Positions 41,027 to 50,259 of a DNA stretch of 64,000 nt are shown here, one piece after another. This DNA comes from F1-120-MAGs118 sp013360535 (GTDB taxonomy: Bacteria > Planctomycetota > UBA1135 > GCA-002686595), in assembly GCA_026647215.1 (NCBI GenBank), contig JAPKHC010000006.1:70915-134914 (forward strand), in the 5' to 3' direction. Every line of letters begins with the position of its first letter. Position 1 is the stretch's first letter. The position numbers and the translations under genes were made by a program. Under the pieces are notes generated by a model that was not told the DNA's origin, searched no databases, and was given only the letters and a program-made list of their open reading frames with translations.

Positions 41027-41134
41027 GGGGCGTCAATCCCGCGCAAGAGCGCAGGGGTGGCTGTGCGCGAACTTGCGGAGGCCGAGCCGCTCGTCTAGCG
41101 TCATCTGCCGTCCGCTCGAGCTCGGTCCGCTCCC

Positions 41135-41140
41135 TATCGT
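41135..41140 (+). promoter_or_regulatory. -10-like hexamer TATCGT before the putative selenoprotein
   Basis: TATCGT lies 23 bases before the ATG at 41164, giving a short leader. It belongs to the hexamer class recurring across the window. Confidence 0.4.
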
Positions 41141-41163
41141 CCAAGGACCCGAAAGACACTCCC

Positions 41164-42153
41164 ATGCGCACCTCACTTCACTGCACGGCGCTGGCCGCGC
41201 TCGCCCTCGTCGGCGCGGCGTGGCTCTCGTCCGGCGCTCCGGCCAACTCCGCCGGCGTCGACTTCTCGTTCCGCGAAGCCCCGATCAACGCCCGCGGCGT
41301 GATGGGCATGCGCGACCTCGCCGGCAAGCCGATCGTCATCGACTTCTGGGGCAAGAACTGACCCGGCTGCGTCGGGGGGTCCGTGCCGGCCTCCGTCAAG
41401 CTGCAGGAACAGTACGGCGATGATGTCCAGGTGATCTTCATCGAGTGCCAGAACACCGACAAGAACACCTACGAGGCCTTCGCCTGGAAGATGAAGTGGA
41501 TGGGGAACGGCGCTCTGTGGACGAACGAGCGCGTGATCCCCACGACCGGATCCGGCCTGCCGGAAGTCGCCGTGATCGGCGTCGACGGCACCGTGCTGCT
41601 GCAGGGCCACCCCGGTGACTTCGGCAAGAAGCTCGAGGAGACCGTCGCGGCCGAAGTGAAGAAGTCGAAGGAAGCGCCCGAGGGCACTCCGGCTTCGCTC
41701 AAGAAGGCCTGGAGCACGTTCGCCAAGGGCGACGTGACCGGCGCTCTCGCCGAGGCCGACAAGGTCGGCGGCGACGAGGGCAGTGCGGCCCGAGCCGAGT
41801 TCGTGCGGCGCGTCGAAGCGCGTCTCGCGCGCGCCAAGCGCATGCTCGAGGCCGGCGATGTCGCCGAGACCGAGGCGCTCGTGGCTTCGCTCCAGAAGTC
41901 CTGCAAGGGCGCGCCGGACCTGCTCGCGCAGGTGAGCGAGCTCGCGACGCGCATCGCGAGCCCCGAGCTCGCCGCCGAGCGCGAGGCCGCCAAGGCCTGG
42001 TCGAACTTCTCCTCGAAGGTCGCCAAGGAGAAGCCCTTCGACGAAGGCAACGTCAAGAAGGCGCAGGCCATCGCGGACAAGCACAAGGGCACGAAGAACG
42101 GCGCCCGCGCCGCGCGCTTCGTCGAACTCTCGAAGATCAACCTGAACCGCTGA
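41164..42153 (+). CDS. putative selenoprotein: exported thioredoxin/TlpA-like protein with U-P-G-C motif
   Basis: Reading through the in-frame TGA at 41359-41361 gives a continuous 329-aa protein. An N-terminal signal (LHCTALAALALVGAAWLSSG) is followed by a TlpA-like thioredoxin domain: LAGKPIVIDFWGKN-U66-PGC69-VGG, then VQVIFIECQNTD and a cis-Pro region GLPEVAVIGVDG. U66 aligns exactly with the first Cys of the W-x-x-C-x-x-C redox motif. After about residue 160 comes a charged helical region with TPR-like look. Both sides of the TGA are in the same frame without indels. A nonsense mutation is the alternative, but it would have to hit the catalytic codon by chance. A SECIS-like hairpin follows the TGA. 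Confidence 0.8.
41363..41395 (+). promoter_or_regulatory. SECIS-like hairpin after the in-frame TGA
   Basis: Two foldings are possible. In one, 41363-41367 (CCGGC) pairs with 41385-41389 (GCCGG) with a G-rich loop. In the other, 41373-41378 pairs with 41390-41395 (6 bp, one G-T), leaving an 11-base apical loop starting with G, 17 bases after the TGA. The second fits the spacing and loop-G rules described for bacterial SECIS elements. Confidence 0.5.
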
Positions 42154-42174
42154 TCTTCGGTCGCTGTCCCATCG

Positions 42175-42208
42175 AAGGGCCGCTCGCGTTCCCTCGCGGG
42201 CGGCCCTT
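42175..42208 (+). terminator. intrinsic terminator after the putative selenoprotein gene
   Basis: Bases 42175-42188 pair with 42195-42208 (14 bp with one G-T wobble) around a TTCCCT loop, followed by a short T-rich stretch (TTTGTGTT). It starts 22 bases after the stop codon, which supports the downstream end of the read-through frame as the true gene end. Confidence 0.75.
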
Positions 42209-42295
42209 TGTGTTCGGGGCTCGAGCGGCTCGGTTGCGCGCCGACAGTCTCGAGCGCGTTCTGCACGCACGGTGTTGGGAGCGAGCGGACGCGGT

Positions 42296-43594
42296 TCAGC
42301 GGCGCTGGTCGCCGTTCGTCGGCGGCGCAGTGGCGGGGCGCTTGGGGGCGAGGTCGGCGAGTTGCTTGGGCGTGGCTTCGGAGCCCTTGATGCGCACGGA
42401 GCCCTTGGTCTCGAGCGCGGGATCGATCGTGATCTTGCCGCAGGGGTTCGAGTTGAAGCCGGCGACGGCGACGGGGTCGAGCTCGAGCGCGCTCGAGGCG
42501 CCGGCGGTGAAGCGGTTGCGGCCGAGCAGCTGCACGTCCTTGCAGCCGCCGATCGCGACCAACGGCCGGTCGCCGCAGCCGGGCGCCATCTGGAAGTCGT
42601 TGTTCTTGAGGATCAGCGTGCCGTTGGAGACGCCGCCGCCGTCCCAGGCGACGAACGCGCCGGTGCCGTAGGGGACACCTTCGCGCGTGAGGCCGCGCAG
42701 CATCGAGTTGAAGCCCGCGCGGTAGCGGTTGTTCTCGAACACGGCGCGGCCGGTGTGGCGGCCGGCGAGCGTGAAGGCGCTCCCGCCCTTGAAGTCGTCG
42801 CCGCGCGCGATGCAGGCGTCCTCGACGGAGCAGTTGCGCACGAGCACGTTGCCGGTGCCGGGCACGCCGTCGCCGGGGCGGGCGGTGATCTGCAGGAACG
42901 TGCGGCCCAGCCGCGCGCCGTCGACGTTCTCGATCGTGACGTCGCCGACCAGGTTCTGGAGGTAGAAGCCGTGCTCGTGGCGGATGTCGCGCACGCTGGC
43001 GCGGCCGCGCACGCCGCGGAACTCGAAGTCGGAGAGGCTGTGGCCCCACACGCCCCACTTGGAGTTGGAACCCTGCCCGGTCGCGTGATCGAAGCCGCCG
43101 ATCACGTGGCAGTCGAGGAACTTGAAGCCCTCGTGCCGGCGCTCGGGAGGCTGCTTGTAGAACATGATCCCGGCGCGATAGCCGCACACGATCGTCAAGC
43201 CCTCGAACGTGATCCAGCCTGCGCGGGTCTCCTGGTGGATCGAGATCGTGTCGCCGCTCGAGCGCGGCACGACGCGCACCTGTCCTTGCGCGCGCACGAC
43301 GATCGGCTGAATCTGCGTTCCGCCGGAAATCGGCGCGTTCCAGTCGGACTTCTTGGCGAAGCCGACGGAGAAGGCCGGGTAGTCGCCGCTCGCGAGCTCG
43401 ATCCGGCTGCCGGGGCCGCAGCGCGAGAGCGCGTCGGCGATCGGGTTCTTCGAAGGCTGCTCCTTCGCGCCGATGCGGATCGTGGTCGGAGTGCAAAAGA
43501 TCGACTGCGCCGCGAGCTGGCCACCTTGGCTCAGCGCGGGCGAAGCGAGTGTGCCGAGCGCGAGCGCGAGGGCGGCGAGGAGTCGGAAGAACAT
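42296..43594 (-). CDS. secreted right-handed parallel beta-helix protein
   Basis: 432 aa with a signal peptide (FRLLAALALALGTLASPALS). Residues 35-400 have the short, regular strands of a parallel beta-helix: RIELASGDYPAFSVG, WITFEGLTIVCGYRAGIMFY, FKFLDCHVIGG, FEFRGVRGRASVRDI, GDVTIENVDGARLG, NVLVRNCSVED, GTLILKNNDFQ. Families with this fold include pectate lyases, carbohydrate epimerases and adhesins, and no catalytic motif was recognised. It lacks the C-terminal domain shared by the other secreted proteins. It is divergent from the Gfo/Idh/MocA gene. Confidence 0.8.
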   Translation of the reverse strand: MFFRLLAALALALGTLASPALSQGGQLAAQSIFCTPTTIRIGAKEQPSKNPIADALSRCGPGSRIELASGDYPAFSVGFAKKSDWNAPISGGTQIQPIVVRAQGQVRVVPRSSGDTISIHQETRAGWITFEGLTIVCGYRAGIMFYKQPPERRHEGFKFLDCHVIGGFDHATGQGSNSKWGVWGHSLSDFEFRGVRGRASVRDIRHEHGFYLQNLVGDVTIENVDGARLGRTFLQITARPGDGVPGTGNVLVRNCSVEDACIARGDDFKGGSAFTLAGRHTGRAVFENNRYRAGFNSMLRGLTREGVPYGTGAFVAWDGGGVSNGTLILKNNDFQMAPGCGDRPLVAIGGCKDVQLLGRNRFTAGASSALELDPVAVAGFNSNPCGKITIDPALETKGSVRIKGSEATPKQLADLAPKRPATAPPTNGDQRR

Positions 43595-43783
43595 CGTGCG
43601 GAGAATCCCGAGGGACTTGGGATCGTCGTCGATCGGCGCGGTTCCCGCAACCCGAGAGGCTCGCGCCAGCGCGCTCGCTCGCTATCGTGAGGCGCCCCAT
43701 GCGCGGGCCCGTGCCGCCTGTCCGGAACCTGAACCGCGCCCCGTTCCTCCCGTTTTTCCCCTGCGAAACCTCTGCGCACCACG

Positions 43784-44938
43784 ATGACCCGCCCGTTTCC
43801 CATCGCCCTGATCGGCCAGCGTTTCATGGGCCGCGCGCACTCCAACGCGTGGTCGCAAGTGACGCGGTTCTTTGATTCAGAACTGCAACCCGTGTTGCAC
43901 ACGATCGCCGCGCGCGACTCGGAGGGGCTCGCGCCCTTCGCGCGGCGCTGGGGCTGGCTCAACTCGACGACGGACTGGAAGCGGCTCGCGCGCGAGGACG
44001 CGGTCGAGCTCGTCGACATCGGCACGCCCAACGACGTGCACCGCGAGCAGGCGCTCGTGATGCTCGCGGCGGGCAAGCACGTCGCGTGCGAGAAGCCGCT
44101 CGCGGGCACGCTCGACGACGCGCGCGCGATGGCCGACGCGGCGAAAAAGGCCGCGAAGAAGGGCGTGAAGACCTTCGTGTGGTTCAACTACCGGCGTTGC
44201 CCGGCGGTGGCGCTCGCCTACAAGCTCGTGCGCGAGGGTCGGCTCGGTCGCATCCTGCATGTGCGCGCGCGTTACCTGCAGGACTGGGGCGGGCCGCAGA
44301 CGCCGCTCTCGTGGCGCTTCCAGAAGAAGGTCGCCGGCTCCGGTGCGCACGGCGACCTCAACGCGCACATCGTCGACATGGCGCGCTTCCTCGTGGGAGA
44401 GGAAGTGAGCGAGGTGCACGGCGCGATCGAGCGCACGTTCGTCAAGGAACGACCGCTGCCGGGCAAGAAGGGCGAGACGGGCAAGAGTGACGTCGACGAC
44501 GTCGTGCTGTTCCTCGCGAGCTTCGCGGGCGGCGCCACGGCGAGCTTCGAGGCCACGCGCCTCGCGATTGGCCACCAGAACGACAACGGCATCGAGCTCA
44601 ACGGCGAGAAGGGCTCGCTGCGCTTCTCGTTCGAGGACATGAACGTGCTCGAGCTGTGCGAGGGCGGCGATGCGCGCACCGGCGGCTGGAAGCGCATCAT
44701 GTGCACGTCGGCCGGCAACCATCCGTACGCGGCGAACTGGTGGCCGGACGCGCACGTGATCGGCTACGAGCACGGCTTCACCAACATGGCGGCCGACATC
44801 CTGCGCACGCTCGCGGGCCTCGAGCCCGAAGTGCCGCTGCCCGACTTCGCCGACGCCTACCAGACCCAGCGTGTGCTCGAGGCGGCGCTCCAGAGCGCGC
44901 GCCAGCGCCGCGCCATCAAGCTCTCCCAGATCAAGTAG
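43784..44938 (+). CDS. Gfo/Idh/MocA-family oxidoreductase
   Basis: 384 aa. N-terminal Rossmann domain with PIALIGQRFMGRAHSNAW (variant G-x-G-x-x-G as IGQRFMG), then NDVHREQALVMLAAGKHVACEKPLAGT, where EKP is the family hallmark (Lys contacts cofactor and substrate). The C-terminal alpha/beta substrate domain has GDLNAHIVDMARFLVGEEVSEV with the catalytic His. Members oxidise sugars, inositols or their derivatives with NAD(P). It sits 20 bases upstream of a sugar isomerase/epimerase, suggesting a catabolic pair. Confidence 0.92.
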   Translation: MTRPFPIALIGQRFMGRAHSNAWSQVTRFFDSELQPVLHTIAARDSEGLAPFARRWGWLNSTTDWKRLAREDAVELVDIGTPNDVHREQALVMLAAGKHVACEKPLAGTLDDARAMADAAKKAAKKGVKTFVWFNYRRCPAVALAYKLVREGRLGRILHVRARYLQDWGGPQTPLSWRFQKKVAGSGAHGDLNAHIVDMARFLVGEEVSEVHGAIERTFVKERPLPGKKGETGKSDVDDVVLFLASFAGGATASFEATRLAIGHQNDNGIELNGEKGSLRFSFEDMNVLELCEGGDARTGGWKRIMCTSAGNHPYAANWWPDAHVIGYEHGFTNMAADILRTLAGLEPEVPLPDFADAYQTQRVLEAALQSARQRRAIKLSQIK

Positions 44939-44958
44939 CCCTCCACGAGGAAATCGCC

Positions 44959-46002
44959 ATGCCCCGTCCGCTCTGCCTGTTCACCGGCCAGTGGGCCGAC
45001 CTGTCGCTCGAGACGCTCGCGAAGAAGGCCAAGTCGTTCGGCTACGACGGCCTCGAGCTCGCTTGTTGGGGCGACCACTTCGAGGTCCAGCGCGCGCTCA
45101 AGGAGAAGGACTACTGCAAGAAGAAGTGGGAGCTGCTCGCCGACTGCGGCGTGCAGAGCTTCGCCATCTCCAACCACCTCGTCGGTCAGGCCGTCGCCGA
45201 CCGCATCGACGAGCGCCACAAGTCGATCCTGCCGCCCGACATCTGGGGCGACGGCGATCCGTCCGGCGTGCGCAAGCGCGCGCAGAAGGAGATGATCGAC
45301 ACCGGCAAGGCGGCGCGGAAGTTCTTCGACGCGGCGCCGGTGGGCGTGAAGGAGCAGCTCGCGCGCTCCAAGCGCACGACCGTCGTCGGCTTCACCGGCA
45401 GCCCGATCTGGCACCTGCTCTACTCGTTCCCTCCGAATCTCCCGTCGCAGATCGACGAGGGCTTCGCCGAGTTCGCGAAGCTGTGGAAGCCGATCCTCGA
45501 CGCCTACGACAAGGTCGACGTCAGCTTCGCGCTCGAAGTGCACCCGACCGAGATCGCCTTCGACATTCCCAGCACGCGCCGCGCGCTCAAGGCGCTCGGC
45601 AACCATCCGCGCTTCGGCTTCAACTTCGACCCGAGCCACTTCGGCTACCAGGGCGTCGACTATCTGGGCTTCCTGCGCGAGTTCGGGGCGCGCGTGTGGA
45701 ACGTGCACGTCAAGGACGTCTGGTGGTCGGATCGGCCGACCCCGGCCGGCGTGTTCGGCGGCCACACGGACTTCGGCAGCGACGGGCGCTTCTGGGACTT
45801 CCGCTCGCCGGGCCGCGGGCGCATCGACTTCGAGGGCATCGTGCGCCTGCTCAACCTGCTGGGCTACCAGGGCCCGCTGACGGTCGAGTGGGAGGACATG
45901 CTGATGGACCGCGAGTTCGGGGCGAGCGATGCGGCGGCCTTCGTCCGCAAGCTCGACTTCCCGCGCTCCGGCCTCGCCTTCGACGCGGCCTTCGCGAAGT
46001 AG
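44959..46002 (+). CDS. sugar phosphate isomerase/epimerase (xylose isomerase-like TIM barrel)
   Basis: 347 aa. AP-endonuclease-2/xylose-isomerase-like barrel: LAKKAKSFGYDGLELACWGDHF at the N terminus, FALEVHPTEIAFD with the metal-ligand Glu, FGFNFDPSHFGYQG with Asp and His, VWNVHVKDVWW with His and Asp, and LTVEWEDM with Glu near the end, the usual four-ligand divalent metal site. Such proteins act as ketose 3-epimerases or inosose isomerases or dehydratases. Pairing with the Gfo/Idh/MocA gene fits inositol or rare-sugar metabolism; the substrate is inference. Confidence 0.9.
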   Translation: MPRPLCLFTGQWADLSLETLAKKAKSFGYDGLELACWGDHFEVQRALKEKDYCKKKWELLADCGVQSFAISNHLVGQAVADRIDERHKSILPPDIWGDGDPSGVRKRAQKEMIDTGKAARKFFDAAPVGVKEQLARSKRTTVVGFTGSPIWHLLYSFPPNLPSQIDEGFAEFAKLWKPILDAYDKVDVSFALEVHPTEIAFDIPSTRRALKALGNHPRFGFNFDPSHFGYQGVDYLGFLREFGARVWNVHVKDVWWSDRPTPAGVFGGHTDFGSDGRFWDFRSPGRGRIDFEGIVRLLNLLGYQGPLTVEWEDMLMDREFGASDAAAFVRKLDFPRSGLAFDAAFAK

Positions 46003-46103
46003 CGTCGGCGGCGGGGCGCTGGGCCGCCGGGAAGGAAATTCCTGTCCAATGACCCGCTTTCGGGGCACTTGGGGCCTGTCCCGGCCGCTTCGGCGGCGTG
46101 GGA

Positions 46104-46109
46104 TAGACT
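46104..46109 (+). promoter_or_regulatory. -10-like hexamer TAGACT before the thrombospondin-3 protein
   Basis: TAGACT lies 12 bases before the ATG at 46122, another short-leader promoter candidate. Confidence 0.45.
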
Positions 46110-46121
46110 TCCTTCCGTCCC

Positions 46122-47906
46122 ATGCGAATCCTCCCGCTCGCGCTCGTCTTGGCCCTCGGGGCCGCGCAGGTCTCCGCGCAGGTCGGCTCCGACGCCGGCC
46201 CCGATCAGGTCGTCGACTACCCGAACGCGGCCACTCTCGCGGGCGCGGTGCCCAACCGCTCGCCGATCGAGTGGCTGACCGGCGACGGCAACAACGCGAC
46301 GGAGAACATGATCCTGCGTTGGGTCGAGGGTCAGGGGCTGGTGGAGTCCCACGTCGTGCAGACGGCCGGCGGGACGGTCTTCGGCTGGCCTTCGGACTGG
46401 ATCCGCATCAACGGCACGTACTACGGCAGCGACGTCGCGCTGCGCCAGCTCTACACCGTCAACCCGTCGACCGGGCTGGCGACCGTCGTCAACGCGACGC
46501 AGTGGTCGAGCACGTGGTCGAACGTCATGTCGCTCGCCTACGACCCCGTCGGAGACCGCATCTTCGCCGTCGACTTGAACCGCAAGCAGCTGCTGCGCAT
46601 CAACCGCACGACGGGCGCGATCACCGGTGTGGGGAGCACGACGCTTGCGGGCTACCAGCAGGTCAAGTCGCTCGCGTGGCACGAGCCCAGCTCGACGCTC
46701 TACGCGATCGACAACAATTCCAAGCGCCTGCTGCTGATCAACCCGAACACGGGCGCGGTCACGCAGTCGATCCTCGTGCAGATCGCGGCCACGCGCCAGT
46801 TCGAGGACATCATGTTCTACCGCGGCGAGCTCTACGGCTCCTACGCGGGCATCGCCGGCGGCATCCTCGACTACACGCAGCTCGCGCGCATCGACCTCAC
46901 GACGGGCGCCGTGATCCCGGTGAGCTCGATCGTCCCCGAGGCCAGCGCGCACACGTGCTTCGTGGTGTCGCTGCCCGAGATCGCCGAGTGGTCGCAGCTC
47001 TCCGGCCCCGGCGTCGCGACGTTTGCGGACCCGACGAACCTCGGCACGACGGTGAGCTTCTCCGCTCCGGGCGTTTACGAGCTCGCGCTGACGGTCGTCA
47101 CGGACAACGGGCTCGTGGTCGACACCGTCTTCGTGACCTCCGACGGCTGCCCCAACGATCCGAACAAGATCGCGCCGGGTTCTTGCGGCTGCGGCGTCAG
47201 TGACGTGGACAGCGATGGCGACGGCGTGGTCGACTGCGACGACAACTGCCCGCAAGTGGCCAACCTCGATCAGGCGGACTTCGACGGGGACGAAATCGGC
47301 GATGCCTGTGACAACTGCGTCGCGCTCGTCAATCCGCAGCAGGAAGACTGCGACGGCGACGGTGTGGGGGATGCGTGCGAGCTGCAGGCCGGGACGCAGC
47401 TCGACCTCAACGCCAACGGCACTCCCGACGATTGCGAGATCGTCCCGGGCACGGTGTTCTGCTCGGGCGACGGAAGCGGCACTCCCTGCCCGTGCAACAA
47501 CGTCAGCGCGCCGGGTGAAGGCTGCGTGAACTCGACCGGGGTCGGCGCGCGCATCCAGAGCCTCGGCGGCGTGAGCTGCTCGCTCGACAACACGCTGATC
47601 CGCGTGTCGCAGATGCCGCCGAACAAGGCCGGCATCGTGTACATGGGCACGCTGCAGAAGAATGGCGGCGCGGGGAGCGTGCTCGGCGACGGTCTGCGCT
47701 GCCTCGCGGGCCAGAACAAGCGCTTCTCGGTGCGCGTGGCGGACGCCAACGGCGTCTTCGACCGCCAGCAGATGGTCGCCGCCTCGAACGGGCTGATCAC
47801 GCCCGGCTCGACGTGGCACTTCCAGTGCTGGTACCGCGACACGAACCTGCCCTGCGGCAGCCAGCAGAACTTCACCAACGGCCTGTCCCTGACGTTCGTG
47901 CCCTGA
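46122..47906 (+). CDS. secreted protein with thrombospondin type 3 repeats
   Basis: 594 aa with a signal peptide (MRILPLALVLALGAAQVSAQ). Residues 60-290 form a propeller-like region (LYTVNPSTGLATVVN, IFAVDLNRKQLLRINRTTGA, LYAIDNNSKRLLLINPNTGA). Then come a PKD/Ig-like part (about 285-340) and thrombospondin type 3 calcium-binding repeats (SDGDGVVDCDDNCP, FDGDEIGDACDNC, DGDGVGDACE). The C-terminal ~145 residues begin FCSGDGSGTPCPCNN and end TFVP with HFQCWYRDTN, related to the C-terminal domain of other secreted proteins here. Probably a surface or extracellular protein. Confidence 0.83.
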   Translation: MRILPLALVLALGAAQVSAQVGSDAGPDQVVDYPNAATLAGAVPNRSPIEWLTGDGNNATENMILRWVEGQGLVESHVVQTAGGTVFGWPSDWIRINGTYYGSDVALRQLYTVNPSTGLATVVNATQWSSTWSNVMSLAYDPVGDRIFAVDLNRKQLLRINRTTGAITGVGSTTLAGYQQVKSLAWHEPSSTLYAIDNNSKRLLLINPNTGAVTQSILVQIAATRQFEDIMFYRGELYGSYAGIAGGILDYTQLARIDLTTGAVIPVSSIVPEASAHTCFVVSLPEIAEWSQLSGPGVATFADPTNLGTTVSFSAPGVYELALTVVTDNGLVVDTVFVTSDGCPNDPNKIAPGSCGCGVSDVDSDGDGVVDCDDNCPQVANLDQADFDGDEIGDACDNCVALVNPQQEDCDGDGVGDACELQAGTQLDLNANGTPDDCEIVPGTVFCSGDGSGTPCPCNNVSAPGEGCVNSTGVGARIQSLGGVSCSLDNTLIRVSQMPPNKAGIVYMGTLQKNGGAGSVLGDGLRCLAGQNKRFSVRVADANGVFDRQQMVAASNGLITPGSTWHFQCWYRDTNLPCGSQQNFTNGLSLTFVP

Positions 47907-47946
47907 GCGCGGCGCCAGGCCCCGCGTCCCCGGCGGTCCGATCGGC

Positions 47947-47952
47947 TATCTT
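47947..47952 (+). promoter_or_regulatory. -10-like hexamer TATCTT before the TPR membrane protein
   Basis: TATCTT lies 10 bases before the ATG at 47963, part of the recurrent pattern. Confidence 0.45.
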
Positions 47953-47962
47953 CTCCCGGCTC

Positions 47963-50254
47963 ATGGCGCGCCCTGCTCCCCAGAGCCCCGCATCGAACGT
48001 GGCCGCACTGCCGCTGGTGGTGCGGGCGGCGTTTCCGCTGCTGCTCGTCGTGCTCGTGGCGCTCGCGTTCTGGCCCTGCGTCGATGCGCAGTTCGTCGCG
48101 CTCGACGACGACGCGAACTTCGAGATGAACTTCCTGTTCCGCGGCCTTGGGGCCGAACAGCTGAAGTGGATGTGGAGCGGTTACCACTACGGGCACTGGC
48201 ATCCGCTGACGTGGTGGACCTTCGGGCTCGACTACGTGCGCGCCGGGCTCGATGCGCCGGCGTTCCACCGCACGAACCTCGTGATCCATCTCGCGAGCGT
48301 GCTGGCGTTCTGGGCGCTCGCGCTCGAGGTTCTGCGCTGGTGCGCGGGCTGGGTGAGCGCGCGGGGCCGCCCGGTCGAGCTCGAACGCTCGAAGGCGCTG
48401 GCGCTCCACGCCTGCGCCGCGCTCGCGACGGTCGCGTGGGCCGTGCATCCGCTGCGCGTCGAGAACGTCGCGTGGGTGACGGAGCGCCGCGACCTCCTGA
48501 GTGCGCTGTTCCTGTTCGTCACGGCGTACGCGTACCTGCGTGCGGCGCGGGCGGACAGCGCGCGGGTCGCGTGGTTCGCGCTCGCTCTCGGCGCCTACGC
48601 GCTCTCGCTCGCGTCGAAGGCGTGGGGCATGACGTTGCCAGTCGTGCTGCTCGCACTCGACGTTTATCCGCTCCGGCGGGCGCGCGCAGGCGAGCGCGAG
48701 GGCCGAGGCTGGGGCTCGCTGGTCGTGGAAAAGCTGTGGTTCGTGCCGTTTGCGGCCTGGACGGCATGGCAAGCGTCGGCGGCGCAGCGCGCGATCGGCG
48801 CGACGGTGAGCTTCGACGAACACGGCTTGCTGCACCGCGCGGCGCAGGCGAGCTACGGGCTGTGCTTCTACGTCCTCAAGACGCTCTGGCCCACCAACCT
48901 CGGTTGCCACTACCTGCTGGAGCTCGGCTTCGATCCGCTGCAGCCGGTGTACCTCGCCGCGATGGGCGCGGTGGTCGCCGTGACCGTGACGCTGTTCGTG
49001 CTGCGCCGACGCTGGCCCGCGCTGCTCGCGACCTGGTTCGTGTACGGCGTGCTCGTGTCGCCGGTGCTCGGACTGTTGCAGAGCGGATCGCAGAAGGTCG
49101 CCGACCGTTACGCGCAGGTTGGAGCGGTGCCGCTCGTGCTGCTCGTGGCGGGAGCGTTGCTCGTGCTCGTCGTGCGAAACGAGCAGGCGCTGGCGAAACG
49201 CACGTGGGCGGTGCTCGCCGCGACCGTCGGGCTCGCCGGAGTCCTCGCCTTCGCCACGAACCGCCAGACGCGCTGTTGGAACGACTCCGAGGCGCTGTTC
49301 CGACAGGCCGTGAAGGTCGAGCCCGACAACTACTTCGTGCTGCACAACCTCGCGGCGACGCTCTACCGCCGTCAGGCCTGGGAAGAGGCGATCGAGTTCG
49401 AGCGCCGCTCCGTCGCCGCGCATCCGGGCAAGGGCAACGAGCTCGCGCGCCACACGCTCGGCATCCTGCTGCAGTACGCCGGGCGCAAGGACGAGGCGGA
49501 GCAAGCCTGGCGCGACAGCATCGAGTGGACTCCGGGTCCGGTCGACCCGCGCTGGGCCGGACGGCCGGACTTCTGGCTGCCCGATCCTTCGACCTGTCTC
49601 GCGGCGCTCAAGCCGCTCTACCTGCAGCGCAGGCAGGCCGACGAGCTGATCGCGCTCCACGAGCGCGGCATCGCGCGTCGTCCGGACGTGGCGCAGCTGT
49701 ACGTCGACCTCGACCAGTTGCTCGCCGGCGCAGGTCGCGGGACCGAGCGCGTCGCCTTGTGGGAGAAGGCCGAAAAATCGGGCCGTCTCGCGCGGCCGCA
49801 GGTCGAGCTGGGGCGCGCGCGCTCGCTGGTCGCCGCGGGCCAGCTCAAGGAGGCGGAGCCGTACGTGTTCCGCGCGGCGACCGTCGAGCGGGGCAAGGTG
49901 CAGGAACTCGTCGACGCGCTGGCGAAGGCCGCCGCGAGCCGCGGGATCGAAGGCGGCGTCGAGCTGCTCGAGCGTGCAAGGCGCGCCGGCGTGCCGGCGT
50001 CGGTCGTCGACAACGCGCAGGGCAAGCTCTACCTCGCCGTCGGTCGCCACGCCGAGGCCGAGCCGCTGCTGTTGCGCGCGCAGGCGCTCGACAACTTCAA
50101 TCGCGACTACGTCGTGGACGTGTGCGAGCTGTTCGCGGCGCAGGGCCGGCGCGAGGACGCCGTGCGCAACCTGCGCGCGCTGCTCGAGCAGGATGCGGGC
50201 AATGTGCGGGCGCGGACGCTGCTCGCGCGCATCGAAGGCGGCTCGAGGCGCTGA
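47963..50254 (+). CDS. TMTC-like membrane protein with TPR repeats
   Basis: 763 aa. The N-terminal 430 residues have about ten membrane segments and the GT-C-like loop VALDDDANFEMNFLFRGLG, with the HYGHWHPLTWW stretch typical of TMTC/O-mannosyltransferase-like proteins. RVENVAWVTERRDLLSALF also fits. From about 435 on, TPR-type helical pairs follow (NYFVLHNLAATLYRRQAWEE, GKLYLAVGRHAEAEPLLLR). Planctomycetes carry many such proteins; a role in protein O-glycosylation is possible but not shown. Five bases separate it from the next gene. Confidence 0.8.
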   Translation: MARPAPQSPASNVAALPLVVRAAFPLLLVVLVALAFWPCVDAQFVALDDDANFEMNFLFRGLGAEQLKWMWSGYHYGHWHPLTWWTFGLDYVRAGLDAPAFHRTNLVIHLASVLAFWALALEVLRWCAGWVSARGRPVELERSKALALHACAALATVAWAVHPLRVENVAWVTERRDLLSALFLFVTAYAYLRAARADSARVAWFALALGAYALSLASKAWGMTLPVVLLALDVYPLRRARAGEREGRGWGSLVVEKLWFVPFAAWTAWQASAAQRAIGATVSFDEHGLLHRAAQASYGLCFYVLKTLWPTNLGCHYLLELGFDPLQPVYLAAMGAVVAVTVTLFVLRRRWPALLATWFVYGVLVSPVLGLLQSGSQKVADRYAQVGAVPLVLLVAGALLVLVVRNEQALAKRTWAVLAATVGLAGVLAFATNRQTRCWNDSEALFRQAVKVEPDNYFVLHNLAATLYRRQAWEEAIEFERRSVAAHPGKGNELARHTLGILLQYAGRKDEAEQAWRDSIEWTPGPVDPRWAGRPDFWLPDPSTCLAALKPLYLQRRQADELIALHERGIARRPDVAQLYVDLDQLLAGAGRGTERVALWEKAEKSGRLARPQVELGRARSLVAAGQLKEAEPYVFRAATVERGKVQELVDALAKAAASRGIEGGVELLERARRAGVPASVVDNAQGKLYLAVGRHAEAEPLLLRAQALDNFNRDYVVDVCELFAAQGRREDAVRNLRALLEQDAGNVRARTLLARIEGGSRR

Positions 50255-50259
50255 CCGGC

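Noticed and set aside
41164..41361. Treating the TGA at 41359 as a normal stop, giving a 65-aa protein followed by a separate gene starting with GTG at 41383
   Set aside because: The two halves form one thioredoxin domain in one frame, the stop replaces exactly the catalytic Cys, and no ribosome binding site or promoter precedes 41383. Recoding fits better, though a nonsense mutation is not formally excluded.
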